From assembly GCA_023428645.1 (NCBI GenBank), contig JAEYXD010000114.1, positions 1 to 6,803 of the forward strand: 6,803 nucleotides of DNA. Direction: 5' to 3'. A program made the position numbers and the translations under genes. This stretch comes from Pseudomonadota bacterium. GTDB taxonomy: Bacteria; Pseudomonadota; Gammaproteobacteria; Steroidobacterales; Steroidobacteraceae. How positions within the stretch are numbered: position 1 is the stretch's first letter; every line of letters starts with the position of its first letter. The notes below the pieces were generated by a model. The model worked only from the letters and a program-made list of their open reading frames with translations. It searched no databases and had not been told where the DNA came from. Shown piece after piece: positions 1 to 6,132 of this stretch.

Positions 1-236
1 TGCTGAATCTGATCGGCATCGGCGTCGGTCCGATGCTGAGCGGGGTGATCAGCGATGCCTTGCGCAACAGCATGGTGGCGAACGGCGTCGAGCTCGAAAT
101 CGCGCGCGCCGATGGCTTGATGTACGCCCTGTGCATCATGTCGCTCGCGAACGTATGGTCGGCGTATCACTACCTGCGCGCGGCGCGGACGTTGCGCGAG
201 GACATCGCGCGCGGACAGTCGCCGTCCGCGGCTTGA
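1..236 (+). CDS. MFS transporter, C-terminal fragment (5' end outside window)
   Basis: This is the 3' end of a major facilitator superfamily permease, an inner-membrane secondary transporter; the window edge removes the start. The frame is open from base 3 (first readable residues LNLIGIGVGP) to the TGA at 234-236. What remains is a glycine-rich helix with a GVISDAL turn, as in TM11 of MFS proteins, then a last hydrophobic helix (LMYALCIMSLANVWSAYHYL) and a short basic/acidic cytoplasmic tail beginning AARTLRED. That ending is common in MFS permeases of the spinster-like/proteobacterial sugar and organic-anion group, which is family knowledge rather than proof. An ATG at 33 is internal, because the conserved helix begins before it. 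The substrate cannot be read from this fragment. The glycosidase gene downstream hints at a glycoside-related substrate, but that is inference. Confidence 0.8.
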   Translation, partial: LNLIGIGVGPMLSGVISDALRNSMVANGVELEIARADGLMYALCIMSLANVWSAYHYLRAARTLREDIARGQSPSAA

Positions 237-301
237 GCGCGGGCGCTCGAGTGCTCTAGCCCGCTGTTGCCGTTTCGCCGCTCGTTCATCGTGCTCGAGC
301 G

Positions 302-348
302 CGGGTGAGCGTTGGTCCGACCACGATGCTCGCCCGTGGCGGACCGAA
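302..348 (+). other. Bulged GC-rich stem-loop in the MFS-GH3 intergenic region
   Basis: Bases 312-319 pair with 340-347 (ggtccg/cggacc core plus a T-G wobble and a T-A pair). After one bulged A at 320, bases 321-325 (ccacg) pair with 335-339 (cgtgg), leaving a 9-nt loop. A competing hairpin pairs 302-310 with 328-336 (nine pairs, one of them G-U), so the two folds exclude each other. No T-run follows, so this is not a canonical intrinsic terminator. It could stabilise the 3' end of the MFS transcript, terminate with Rho help, or be a protein site. GC-rich DNA yields such folds by chance, so function is uncertain. Confidence 0.35.
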
Positions 349-408
349 CGCGCGCCTGCGTCCCGCAACCAATCCGCTCACGACAGGGCAGAGCCCCGCC
401 GGCGAGGG

Positions 409-437
409 TTTCCAATCCCGGCGCCGCCAGCTATGGT
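409..437 (+). promoter_or_regulatory. Weak candidate sigma70 promoter for the GH3 gene
   Basis: TTTCCA (409-414, 4/6 to TTGACA) and TATGGT (432-437, 4/6 to TATAAT) are separated by 17 nt. They would start transcription near 444, about 25 nt before the ATG at 469. The GTTTCCAAT stretch at 408-416 resembles a half-site of LacI-family sugar regulators, but no matching second half is visible. This is a low-strength guess from consensus matching alone. Confidence 0.25.
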
Positions 438-455
438 CACCCGCCCGAAGAACAC

Positions 456-459
456 GAGG
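456..459 (+). promoter_or_regulatory. Shine-Dalgarno (GAGG) of the GH3 gene
   Basis: GAGG ends 9 nt before the ATG at 469. Together with the signal peptide that begins exactly there, it supports that start codon. Confidence 0.55.
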
Positions 460-468
460 CTCTAAGGC

Positions 469-2715
469 ATGGATCTGCGTCGTGTCGTCCTGTGTTTGAG
501 CACAATCCTCTCCGCAGCGATCGTTTCCGCACCCGCGGTCGCCCGACAAGTCGACCCGCAGATCGAAGCGCTGATCTCACGCATGACGCCGGAAGAAAAG
601 GCCGGCCAGCTGACGATCGTGGCCGACACGTCACGGGCGCTCGCCGCAGGCGTCAATCCCGAGTTCAATCTTCGCAAGACCGATGAGCTGCTCGCCGAGA
701 TCCGCGCGGGGCGGATCGGCGCACTGATGAGCGGTAACGGCGCGGCGATCGCGCGTGACACGCAGCGCATCGCAATGCGCGAGTCGCGCATGAAAATCCC
801 GCTGTTGTTCGCGGCGGACGTGATCCATGGCTATCGCGTCGTGTTTCCGATTCCGCTCGCGGAGGCGGCAAGCTTCGAGCCGGCCCTGGCCGAGCGCACC
901 GCGCGCGTCGCGGCGATCGAGGCGACCGCGGCCGGTCTGCAATGGACCTTCGCACCGATGGTCGATATCGCGCGCGACCAGCGCTGGGGGCGGGTGGCCG
1001 AAGGGGCCGGCGAGGATCCCTATCTCGGCAAGCTGTTCGCGGCTGCACGGGTCCGCGGCTTTCAGGGGACGGATCTTCGGTCCGACCGTTCGCTGCTCGC
1101 GACACCGAAGCATTTCGCCGCCTATGGCGCCGTACAGGCGGGCATGGATTACAACACCGTCGAGATTTCCGAGCAGACGCTGCGCGAAGTGCACTTCCCG
1201 CCGTTCCAGGCGGCGTTCGACGCGGGCGCACTGTCGACGATGAGCTCGTTCAACGACATCAACGGCGTGCCCGCCACCGGCAATCGCTGGCTGCTCACGA
1301 AGGTGTTGCGCGAGGAGTGGGGGTTCAACGGCTTCGTGGTGTCGGACTACACCTCCGATCACGAAATGATCTTGCACGGCTTCGCCGCGGATGACGCGCA
1401 AGCCGCGCAGCTCGCGCTCGACGCCGGGCTCGACATGAGCATGCAGAGCAGCGTGTATATCGAGCAGCTGCCGAAGCTCGTGGCATCTGGCAAGGTGCCG
1501 ATGCGTCTCGTCGATCAGGCGGTGCGGCGCGTGCTCCACGTCAAGAAGGCGCTCGGCCTGTTCGACGATCCGTACCGATCGCTCGATCCCAAGCGCGAGG
1601 CGCGCGAGCTCGACACGCCGGAACATCGCGCCCTGGCGCGCGATGCGGCGCGACGCTCGATCGTGATGTTGCGCAACGAGGGCAACCTCCTGCCGCTCGC
1701 GAAGACCACACGCATCGCGCTCATCGGCCCGTTCGGCGACGATCGCGACAACCTCCACGGCACGTGGACGCTCTTCGGCCGCACGCAGGATGCGGTCACC
1801 TTGCGGCAGGGTCTGACGAACGCCGGCGCGAACCTCGCGAGCGTCGTGAAGGGTTCGAACATCGAAACGCCGCTCGCCGGCGGCATCGAGGCCGCCGTCG
1901 CGGCCGCGAAACAAGCGGATGTCGTCGTGCTAGCCGTCGGCGAGAGTGAACGGATGAACGGCGAGGCGCAGTCGCGCACGCAGATCATCGTGCCGGCGCC
2001 GCAACAGGAGCTCGCCGAGGCGGTCGCCGCTGTCGGCAAACCGGTCATCGTGCTGTTGACGACCGGCCGCGCGTTGGCACTGCAGGGTGCCGTGCGCAAG
2101 GCCGATGCCATTCTGGTCACGTGGTTCCTGGGATCGGAGACGGGCAACGGCATTGCCGACGTGCTGTTCGGTGACTATGCCCCCTCGGCGCGCTTGCCCG
2201 TGAGCTTCCCGCAGGATTCGGGTCAGCAGCCGTTCTATTACAACCATCGGCGCACCGGGCGTCCGTACACGGAAGGCGACAAACCCGATTTCACCGCGCG
2301 CTATCGCGAGGTCTCGAACGCCGCGCTGTATCCGTTCGGCCATGGCCTCACGTATTCGAAGCTCGACTACTCGGAAACGAAGGTGAGCGCGGCCAAGCTG
2401 CCGTGGGAGGGCACACTGACCGTCAGCGCGCGAGTGACGAACGGCGGCACGCGTGCGGTCGAGGAAGTCGTGCAGCTGTATGTTCACGATCGCGTCGCAA
2501 GCCTGACGCGACCGGTGCGCGAGCTCAAAGGCTTTCGCAAGGTGCGCATCGAGCCGGGGCAGAGCGCCGAGGTGAGTTTCGAGATCACGCGCCGCGATCT
2601 CGAATTCGTCGGTCCGCAGCTGCAATGGATCGCCGAGCCGGGCGACTTCGACGTGTGGATTGCGCCATCCTCGGCAACCGGCGTCGCGGCGCGCTTTGCG
2701 CTCGAGCGCGGCTGA
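469..2715 (+). CDS. Secreted GH3 beta-glucosidase/beta-glycosidase, BglX-like
   Basis: A 748-aa glycoside hydrolase of family 3, expected to release terminal beta-linked sugars (usually glucose) from oligosaccharides by a retaining mechanism in the periplasm. The N-terminus is a Sec signal peptide: basic MDLRR, a hydrophobic core, and a likely cut after AVA at residue 25. The (beta/alpha)8 domain follows (about 30-385) with the substrate-binding motifs RWGR..EGAGEDPYL (172-186) and KHFAAYG (214-220). Asp293 in VVSDY is the expected nucleophile. Glu299, six residues later, aligns with the E. coli BglX residue I recall as acid/base. The second alpha/beta domain spans about 405-610 and includes VGESERMNGEAQSRT (490-504). 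A fibronectin-III-like domain closes the protein (about 645-735). Length matches BglX (about 765 aa). The promoter and ribosome site are weak to moderate. Exact sugar specificity cannot be read here. Confidence 0.93.
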   Translation: MDLRRVVLCLSTILSAAIVSAPAVARQVDPQIEALISRMTPEEKAGQLTIVADTSRALAAGVNPEFNLRKTDELLAEIRAGRIGALMSGNGAAIARDTQRIAMRESRMKIPLLFAADVIHGYRVVFPIPLAEAASFEPALAERTARVAAIEATAAGLQWTFAPMVDIARDQRWGRVAEGAGEDPYLGKLFAAARVRGFQGTDLRSDRSLLATPKHFAAYGAVQAGMDYNTVEISEQTLREVHFPPFQAAFDAGALSTMSSFNDINGVPATGNRWLLTKVLREEWGFNGFVVSDYTSDHEMILHGFAADDAQAAQLALDAGLDMSMQSSVYIEQLPKLVASGKVPMRLVDQAVRRVLHVKKALGLFDDPYRSLDPKREARELDTPEHRALARDAARRSIVMLRNEGNLLPLAKTTRIALIGPFGDDRDNLHGTWTLFGRTQDAVTLRQGLTNAGANLASVVKGSNIETPLAGGIEAAVAAAKQADVVVLAVGESERMNGEAQSRTQIIVPAPQQELAEAVAAVGKPVIVLLTTGRALALQGAVRKADAILVTWFLGSETGNGIADVLFGDYAPSARLPVSFPQDSGQQPFYYNHRRTGRPYTEGDKPDFTARYREVSNAALYPFGHGLTYSKLDYSETKVSAAKLPWEGTLTVSARVTNGGTRAVEEVVQLYVHDRVASLTRPVRELKGFRKVRIEPGQSAEVSFEITRRDLEFVGPQLQWIAEPGDFDVWIAPSSATGVAARFALERG

Positions 2716-2720
2716 GCGAA

Positions 2721-4070
2721 TCAGGAAGCGGCTGTGGCGGCCATGCGCCGTCGCTGCCGTCGCATGAGGAAGTGCACCGGCAACCCGGCGGCGAACAAAA
2801 CCAGATTCCACCAGAACGCTTCGGCGCCAGCGCCGTACAGCGTCCATAGCGAGTACACCACGGCAAGCACCGCTGCGATCAACCACCAGCGCAGACGGGG
2901 GTTCATTGCGCCCAAATCGCCGCGCCACGCGAGCCGCAACGCCGCCAGCGAACAAAACAGATACATGACGAGGAAGGCCGCGGTCGAGATCAAGATGATG
3001 AACGTGAAGATGTTCACCATGGATGCACTGTAGTTCGACAGGACGAGCGGCGTGCCGAGCGCGGTCGTGACGAAGAGCGCGGCGCCGGGCGTGCCGTGGC
3101 GGGATTCGCGCGCGAAGAGCCGCGGAAAGAAGCCCTCGCGCGCCAGCACGCGGGGCATCTCGCCCTGGACCAGGATCCAGCCGTTCAGCGCGCCGCAGCC
3201 GCTGATGAATGCGAACAACGCCAACGTGCTCGCGGCGGCATCACCCCAAAAGATTCGCAGCGCATCCGCGAAGGGGGCATTCGAGTTTGCCAGCTCGTCC
3301 GCCGGCACGAGCAGCAACACCGTCGTGCAGGCGAGCACGTAGATGATCGCCGCGAGCAGCGTGCCCGCAAGCGTGGCGCGGGGAACCGTGCGCGTGGGAT
3401 CGACGACGCGGTCGCTCGGCACGGTCGCGGATTCGAGTCCGAGCATCGCCCAGAGCGTGAGCGTCGCCGCAGCCGTGATCGCCGCGGCGCTCGCGGGCTG
3501 CGGTTCCATACGAATCACCGTCGCGTTGCCGGTGAGCAGGAGCGATGCGGCGAGCACGATGATCGCAAGCAGCGGCAGCAGCTTCAGCGCGGTCGTGACG
3601 AGCTGAAAGGCGCCGGCGAGGCGAACGCCGCGCCAGTTCAGGAGAGTCAGCAGCCACATCAATGCGACCGCGGTGAACGCGGGCGCGCCGACGGTGGTCT
3701 TCAGCGCGGGGATCAGCTCGGCAAGACTGGCGACGGTGCCGATCGCGATCGCGGCATTGCCGACGACTCCCGAGATCCAGTAGCCCCACGCGGTCAGAAA
3801 CCCGGCGAGCTCGCCGAACGCGACCCGGGGATAGACGAAAGGGCCGCCAGCCCGCGGATAGGCACGCGCGAGGCGCGCGAAGACGATCGCGAGCACTACC
3901 GCACCCGCGGCCGTGACGAGCCAGCCGAGGATGCTGTTGAGTCCGTACGGGGCGAGGGCTGCGGGCAGCAGAAAGACACCGGAGCCGATGATGTTGCCGA
4001 CGACGAGCGCGAGACACGTCCAGAAGCCGAGCCTGGCCTTGCGATCTGCGGGGGAAGCGGCGTGCGTCAC
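2721..4070 (-). CDS. APC-superfamily amino acid/polyamine permease, AdiC-like antiporter fold
   Basis: A 449-aa inner-membrane transporter with about 12 hydrophobic helices, the usual size of the basic amino-acid/polyamine antiporter group (AdiC, CadB, PotE). Aligned from memory to E. coli AdiC, the substrate-site residues are kept at the same spacing. GSG (29-31) in helix 1 binds the substrate carboxylate. Tyr97 and Asn105 match Tyr93 and Asn101. Trp207 and Glu213 match Trp202 and Glu208. Trp298 matches Trp293, and Ser362 matches Ser357. AdiC Met104 is replaced by Ile108. Exchange of a cationic amino acid or its amine is therefore plausible, but no decarboxylase gene is nearby, so the substrate is open. 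The start is GTG at 4070, with only a weak GGGA upstream and no nearby in-frame ATG. It lies 35 nt after the exonuclease stop on the same strand. The protein ends in a basic tail, RRQRRR. Confidence 0.88.
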   Translation of the reverse strand: MTHAASPADRKARLGFWTCLALVVGNIIGSGVFLLPAALAPYGLNSILGWLVTAAGAVVLAIVFARLARAYPRAGGPFVYPRVAFGELAGFLTAWGYWISGVVGNAAIAIGTVASLAELIPALKTTVGAPAFTAVALMWLLTLLNWRGVRLAGAFQLVTTALKLLPLLAIIVLAASLLLTGNATVIRMEPQPASAAAITAAATLTLWAMLGLESATVPSDRVVDPTRTVPRATLAGTLLAAIIYVLACTTVLLLVPADELANSNAPFADALRIFWGDAAASTLALFAFISGCGALNGWILVQGEMPRVLAREGFFPRLFARESRHGTPGAALFVTTALGTPLVLSNYSASMVNIFTFIILISTAAFLVMYLFCSLAALRLAWRGDLGAMNPRLRWWLIAAVLAVVYSLWTLYGAGAEAFWWNLVLFAAGLPVHFLMRRQRRRMAATAAS

Positions 4071-4105
4071 GATGCGTCGATTCCCGTGTCGAGCGCTGGT
4101 GAAGG

Positions 4106-4933
4106 CTATGGCGCCGCGAGCGCCTTGTTCGCGCGCGCAATCAGCCGCTCGTCCCCGAGCTTTTTCGCCGTGGCGACGAACGCTCCCGTCGGTCCCCGCC
4201 AGCGGAGCGTATCGACGTCCTGAAACAGCGGCGCGTCCGTACGCAATGTCGCGAGCTTCTTGAACAACAGCGCCTCCGCAAGATGCCCCGCGAGAGCCGA
4301 GGGCGGAAACTGCTCGAGCGGTCCATGCCGATTCAGCAGGCTCGCGGCTGTCTTCGCGCCGATTCCGTCGATCCCGGGATAACCGTCGGCTGCATCGCCG
4401 ACGAGCGCGAGATAGTCCGGGATGAGTACCGGCGGCACGCCGTATTTCTCGCGCACGGCGACATCGTTACGAATCTGCTTCGCCTTGCGATCGACCTGCA
4501 CGACGCGGTCGCCGCGGACGCATTGGGCGAGGTCCTTGTCCGGCGTCCAGATGCACACTTGTGCGACGCGCTCATCGGCGGCAGCCAGATGTGCCGCCGA
4601 CGCCAATGCGTCATCGGCTTCCAAGTCCGTCATCGGCCACACGGCAATCCCCAGATCGGTCAACGCCTCCTCGAGCGGATGAAACTGAGCGAAGAGGGCG
4701 GGATCGATGCCTTCCCCGGTCTTGTAGCCCGGCCACAGCTGATTGCGGAACGACTCGATGACGTGATCGGTGGCGACCCCGAGGTGCGTCGCGTCTTTCT
4801 CGAGCATCTGCAGGACGCCGTTCAAGACGCCGATCACGGCCCCGAACGGCGCGTCCTTGCCTTTGTTGAAGCGGCGCAAGCCATAGAAATGACGAAACAG
4901 CTCGTACGTGCCGTCGATGAGATGAATGACCAT
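4106..4933 (-). CDS. Stand-alone 5'-3' exonuclease / flap endonuclease (PIN domain plus H3TH)
   Basis: A 275-aa cytoplasmic nuclease of the T5 FEN/ExoIX/PolA 5'-nuclease superfamily, which trims 5' flaps and RNA-DNA ends in replication and repair. The PIN-like domain begins with HLIDGTYELFR (Asp7) and continues with Asp56 before ESFRNQLWPGYKTG, then EADD (Glu105, Asp107, Asp108) and TPDKD (Asp132, Asp134). The helix-3-turn-helix segment at about 170-200 carries Asp180 and Asp183 and GIDGIGAKTA, the DNA-binding loop. The spacing E-x-D-D, D-x-D and D-x-x-D matches T5 FEN, so it should be active. The frame stays open up to 5431, but ATG 4933 is chosen because the conserved fold starts at residue 3 and anything longer would overlap the HTH gene. 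No Shine-Dalgarno sequence precedes this ATG. It is short like ExoIX and has no polymerase domain. The APC permease gene follows on the same strand. Confidence 0.9.
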   Translation of the reverse strand: MVIHLIDGTYELFRHFYGLRRFNKGKDAPFGAVIGVLNGVLQMLEKDATHLGVATDHVIESFRNQLWPGYKTGEGIDPALFAQFHPLEEALTDLGIAVWPMTDLEADDALASAAHLAAADERVAQVCIWTPDKDLAQCVRGDRVVQVDRKAKQIRNDVAVREKYGVPPVLIPDYLALVGDAADGYPGIDGIGAKTAASLLNRHGPLEQFPPSALAGHLAEALLFKKLATLRTDAPLFQDVDTLRWRGPTGAFVATAKKLGDERLIARANKALAAP

Positions 4934-4939
4934 GCACGC

Positions 4940-4968
4940 ATTGACGATGAACGGTTGACAGTTGTCAA
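4940..4968 (-). promoter_or_regulatory. Candidate minus-strand promoter for the exonuclease gene
   Basis: On the minus strand, a perfect TTGACA (4968-4963) is followed after 17 nt by GTCAAT (4945-4940), which matches the -10 consensus in only three positions. Transcription would begin about at the exonuclease ATG (4933), giving a leaderless message, consistent with the missing Shine-Dalgarno. A rival -10, TATAGT at 4987-4982, lacks a good -35. The -10 is weak, so the call is tentative. Confidence 0.3.
4955..4968. promoter_or_regulatory. Palindromic operator candidate overlapping both -35 elements
   Basis: ttgacagttgtcaa has perfect 6-bp arms around a central GT. It covers the -35 hexamers of both divergent promoters, so a bound dimer would block both. 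The likely ligand is the adjacent HTH-cupin regulator acting on its own promoter, which is common in that family but inferred here. Confidence 0.5.
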
Positions 4969-4989
4969 TGCGCTCGTGTCCACTATAGT
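4962..4989 (+). promoter_or_regulatory. Sigma70-type promoter of the HTH-cupin/GNAT operon
   Basis: TTGTCA (4962-4967, 5/6) and TATAGT (4984-4989, 5/6) are separated by 16 nt. They predict a start near 4996 and a leader of about 23 nt before the ATG at 5019. This is the best consensus promoter in the window, and it lies in the only clearly AT-richer stretch. Confidence 0.6.
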
Positions 4990-4991
4990 GG
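4980..4991. promoter_or_regulatory. Perfect 12-bp palindrome over the -10 element
   Basis: ccactatagtgg is its own reverse complement and contains TATAGT on both strands. It is flanked by a second inverted repeat, gtgtcc (4976-4981) and ggacac (4998-5003). It is either a second operator site for the neighbouring regulator or a symmetrical -10 able to open in both directions. Confidence 0.45.
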
Positions 4992-5006
4992 CATAGAGGA
5001 CACCAT

Positions 5007-5011
5007 AGGAG
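5007..5011 (+). promoter_or_regulatory. Shine-Dalgarno (AGGAG) of the HTH-cupin gene
   Basis: AGGAG ends 7 nt before the ATG at 5019, an ideal spacing that fixes this start. Confidence 0.8.
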
Positions 5012-5018
5012 ACGGGCG

Positions 5019-5624
5019 ATGGCCGGCAGAGCGCGTGCGAAGACGAAGCCCGTCTCGGCGGACCCGCAGACGACCATGGAGCAGCGCATCGCCGCCGGTC
5101 TGCAGCAGCGCCGCGAGGCGCTGGGGCTCTCGGTGAACGACCTCGCGCTTCGTTCCGGCGTCAGCCGCGCGATGATCTCGAAGATCGAGCGCGTGGAAGC
5201 CAGTCCGACGGCGTCGCTGCTCGGGCGTCTGTGCAACGCGCTCGGCTTGACGCTCTCGAGCTTGATCGCAAGCGCGGAGGCGGCGCCGCCGATGCCGCTC
5301 GCGCGCGCGAAATCGCAGCCGTTGTGGCGCGATCCGGAGACGGGGCTGCGACGTACGATGGTCAGTCCCGTGAACAGCGGCTCGCGAGTCGAGATCGTGC
5401 AGATCGAGCTGCCGCCAGGCGCGGCCGTCACCTACGAGCGTCAGCAGGTCTCCCAGTACGAACAGCACATTCTCGTGCTCGAAGGCGCCCTCAGCGTGAG
5501 CACCGAGGGTCAGAGCGTCACGCTGGACGCCGGCGACTGTCTGTTTCGCCAGGTCGGGCCGGGGCATCGATTCGCGAACGAAGCGCGGCGGATGTGCCGC
5601 TACCTGGTCGTCATTGCAAGGTGA
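5019..5624 (+). CDS. XRE-family HTH transcriptional regulator with C-terminal cupin domain
   Basis: A 201-aa cytoplasmic DNA-binding protein. Residues about 23-80 form the lambda-repressor/XRE helix-turn-helix: LQQRREALGLSVNDLALRSG leads into the recognition helix SRAMISKIER, followed by SPTASLLGRLCNALG, a very typical pattern. After a linker, residues about 122-200 make a small beta-barrel cupin. The usual HxH of cupin motif 1 is reduced to Glu148-Gln-His150 with Glu155-Gly156 after it. Motif 2 keeps Gly172, PGH (181-183) and Asn187. Metal binding is therefore uncertain, and the pocket may sense a small molecule. Length is standard for the family (180-210 aa). A strong promoter and AGGAG precede it, and palindromes over that promoter suggest autoregulation. 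Its stop codon overlaps the ribosome site of the acetyltransferase gene, so that gene is its likely target. The ligand is unknown. Confidence 0.92.
   Translation: MAGRARAKTKPVSADPQTTMEQRIAAGLQQRREALGLSVNDLALRSGVSRAMISKIERVEASPTASLLGRLCNALGLTLSSLIASAEAAPPMPLARAKSQPLWRDPETGLRRTMVSPVNSGSRVEIVQIELPPGAAVTYERQQVSQYEQHILVLEGALSVSTEGQSVTLDAGDCLFRQVGPGHRFANEARRMCRYLVVIAR
5618..5624 (+). promoter_or_regulatory. Shine-Dalgarno of the GNAT gene, embedded in the upstream stop codon
   Basis: AAGGTGA contains both the ribosome site and the TGA stop (5622-5624) of the regulator gene, 4 nt before the ATG at 5629. This arrangement favours translational coupling and selects ATG 5629 over the in-frame TTG at 5614. 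Confidence 0.65.
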
Positions 5625-5628
5625 ACCC

Positions 5629-6132
5629 ATGAGTCCGATCGACATACGCGATGCCGTCCCGAACGATCTCGACGCGATCCGAGCGATCTACAATGACGTA
5701 CTGGCGCGCTCGACCGCGATCTTCAGCGATATTCCGCGCACGGAGGACGAGCAGGCGCGCTGGTTCGCGGAGCGTCGCGCGCAAGGCTGGCCCGTGCTCG
5801 TGGCGTGCAACGCGGATGCGGTCGTTGGCTACGCAACGTACGGTCCATTCCGCTCATGGCCGGGCTATCGGCACACGGTGGAGAACACGATTCATCTCGC
5901 GGCGAGCGCGCGCGGTCGCGGTCTCGGCGCGGTGTTGCTCAACGCGCTCGTTGAGCGGGCCCAAGCGCAGGGATTGCACGCGATCATCGCGGGCATCGAT
6001 GGCGACAACGCGGCGAGCATGCGCTTGCACGAGAGACTCGGCTTTACCAAAGTCGGCCATCTGCGACAGGTGGGGAGGAAATACGATCGATGGCTCGATC
6101 TCGTCTTCTATGAGCGGATCCTCGCACGCTGA
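5629..6132 (+). CDS. GNAT N-acetyltransferase, phosphinothricin/methionine-sulfoximine (Pat/MnaT) type
   Basis: A 167-aa acetyl-CoA-dependent N-acetyltransferase of the group that includes Pat/Bar and E. coli MnaT (YncA). These acetylate the amino group of glutamate or methionine analogues such as phosphinothricin, methionine sulfoximine or methionine sulfone. Visible family marks in order are IRDAVPNDLDAIRAIYND (6-23), a TAIF segment (29-32), VLVA..AVVGYATYGPFR (57-75), GYRHTVENTIHL (79-90, conserved Glu85), the acetyl-CoA P-loop RGRGLG (95-100), GIDGDNAASMRLHERLGF (122-139), and VGRKYDRWLDLVFYE at the end (148-162). Length matches the family (165-185 aa). The gene lies 4 nt after the regulator stop, so the pair is one operon. 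The true substrate is not proven, because many members show only weak activity on the herbicide and may act on endogenous amino-acid analogues. Confidence 0.9.
   Translation: MSPIDIRDAVPNDLDAIRAIYNDVLARSTAIFSDIPRTEDEQARWFAERRAQGWPVLVACNADAVVGYATYGPFRSWPGYRHTVENTIHLAASARGRGLGAVLLNALVERAQAQGLHAIIAGIDGDNAASMRLHERLGFTKVGHLRQVGRKYDRWLDLVFYERILAR

Larger units (their letters stand above)
4937..4972. repeat. 9-bp inverted repeat with TTGAC half-sites upstream of the exonuclease
   Basis: cgcattgac (4937-4945) and gtcaatgcg (4964-4972) are perfect reverse complements with an 18-nt spacer. A further ttgac lies at 4955-4959, so the block carries three TTGAC half-sites, two on the plus strand and one on the minus strand. 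It could be a regulator binding array. If transcribed leftward from upstream of 4972, it would also fold into a 9-bp stem ending 3 nt before the exonuclease ATG. Confidence 0.5.

Noticed and set aside
243..302. 9-bp inverted repeat gcgctcgag/ctcgagcgc with a 42-nt spacer
   Set aside because: The loop is long, the arms are simple GC-rich XhoI-like sequence, and no T-run follows, so I do not call it a terminator.
631..1914. 427-codon open frame on the minus strand inside the GH3 gene
   Set aside because: Its translation is rich in Arg, His, Ala and Glu with no domain pattern, typical of a shadow frame in GC-rich DNA; the plus frame has clear GH3 motifs throughout.
1930..2955. 341-codon minus-strand open frame spanning the GH3 3' end and the permease C-terminus
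   Set aside because: It overlaps two well-supported genes in other frames and has a low-complexity basic composition with no recognisable motifs.
3096..4223. 375-codon plus-strand open frame opposite the permease
   Set aside because: It is dominated by Arg, Glu, Gly and Gln repeats that mirror the permease codons; there is no ribosome site or domain, and the permease on the other strand is unambiguous.
4934..5431. N-terminal extension of the exonuclease frame up to 5431
   Set aside because: It would overlap the HTH-cupin gene and its promoter completely, and the conserved nuclease fold begins right at ATG 4933.
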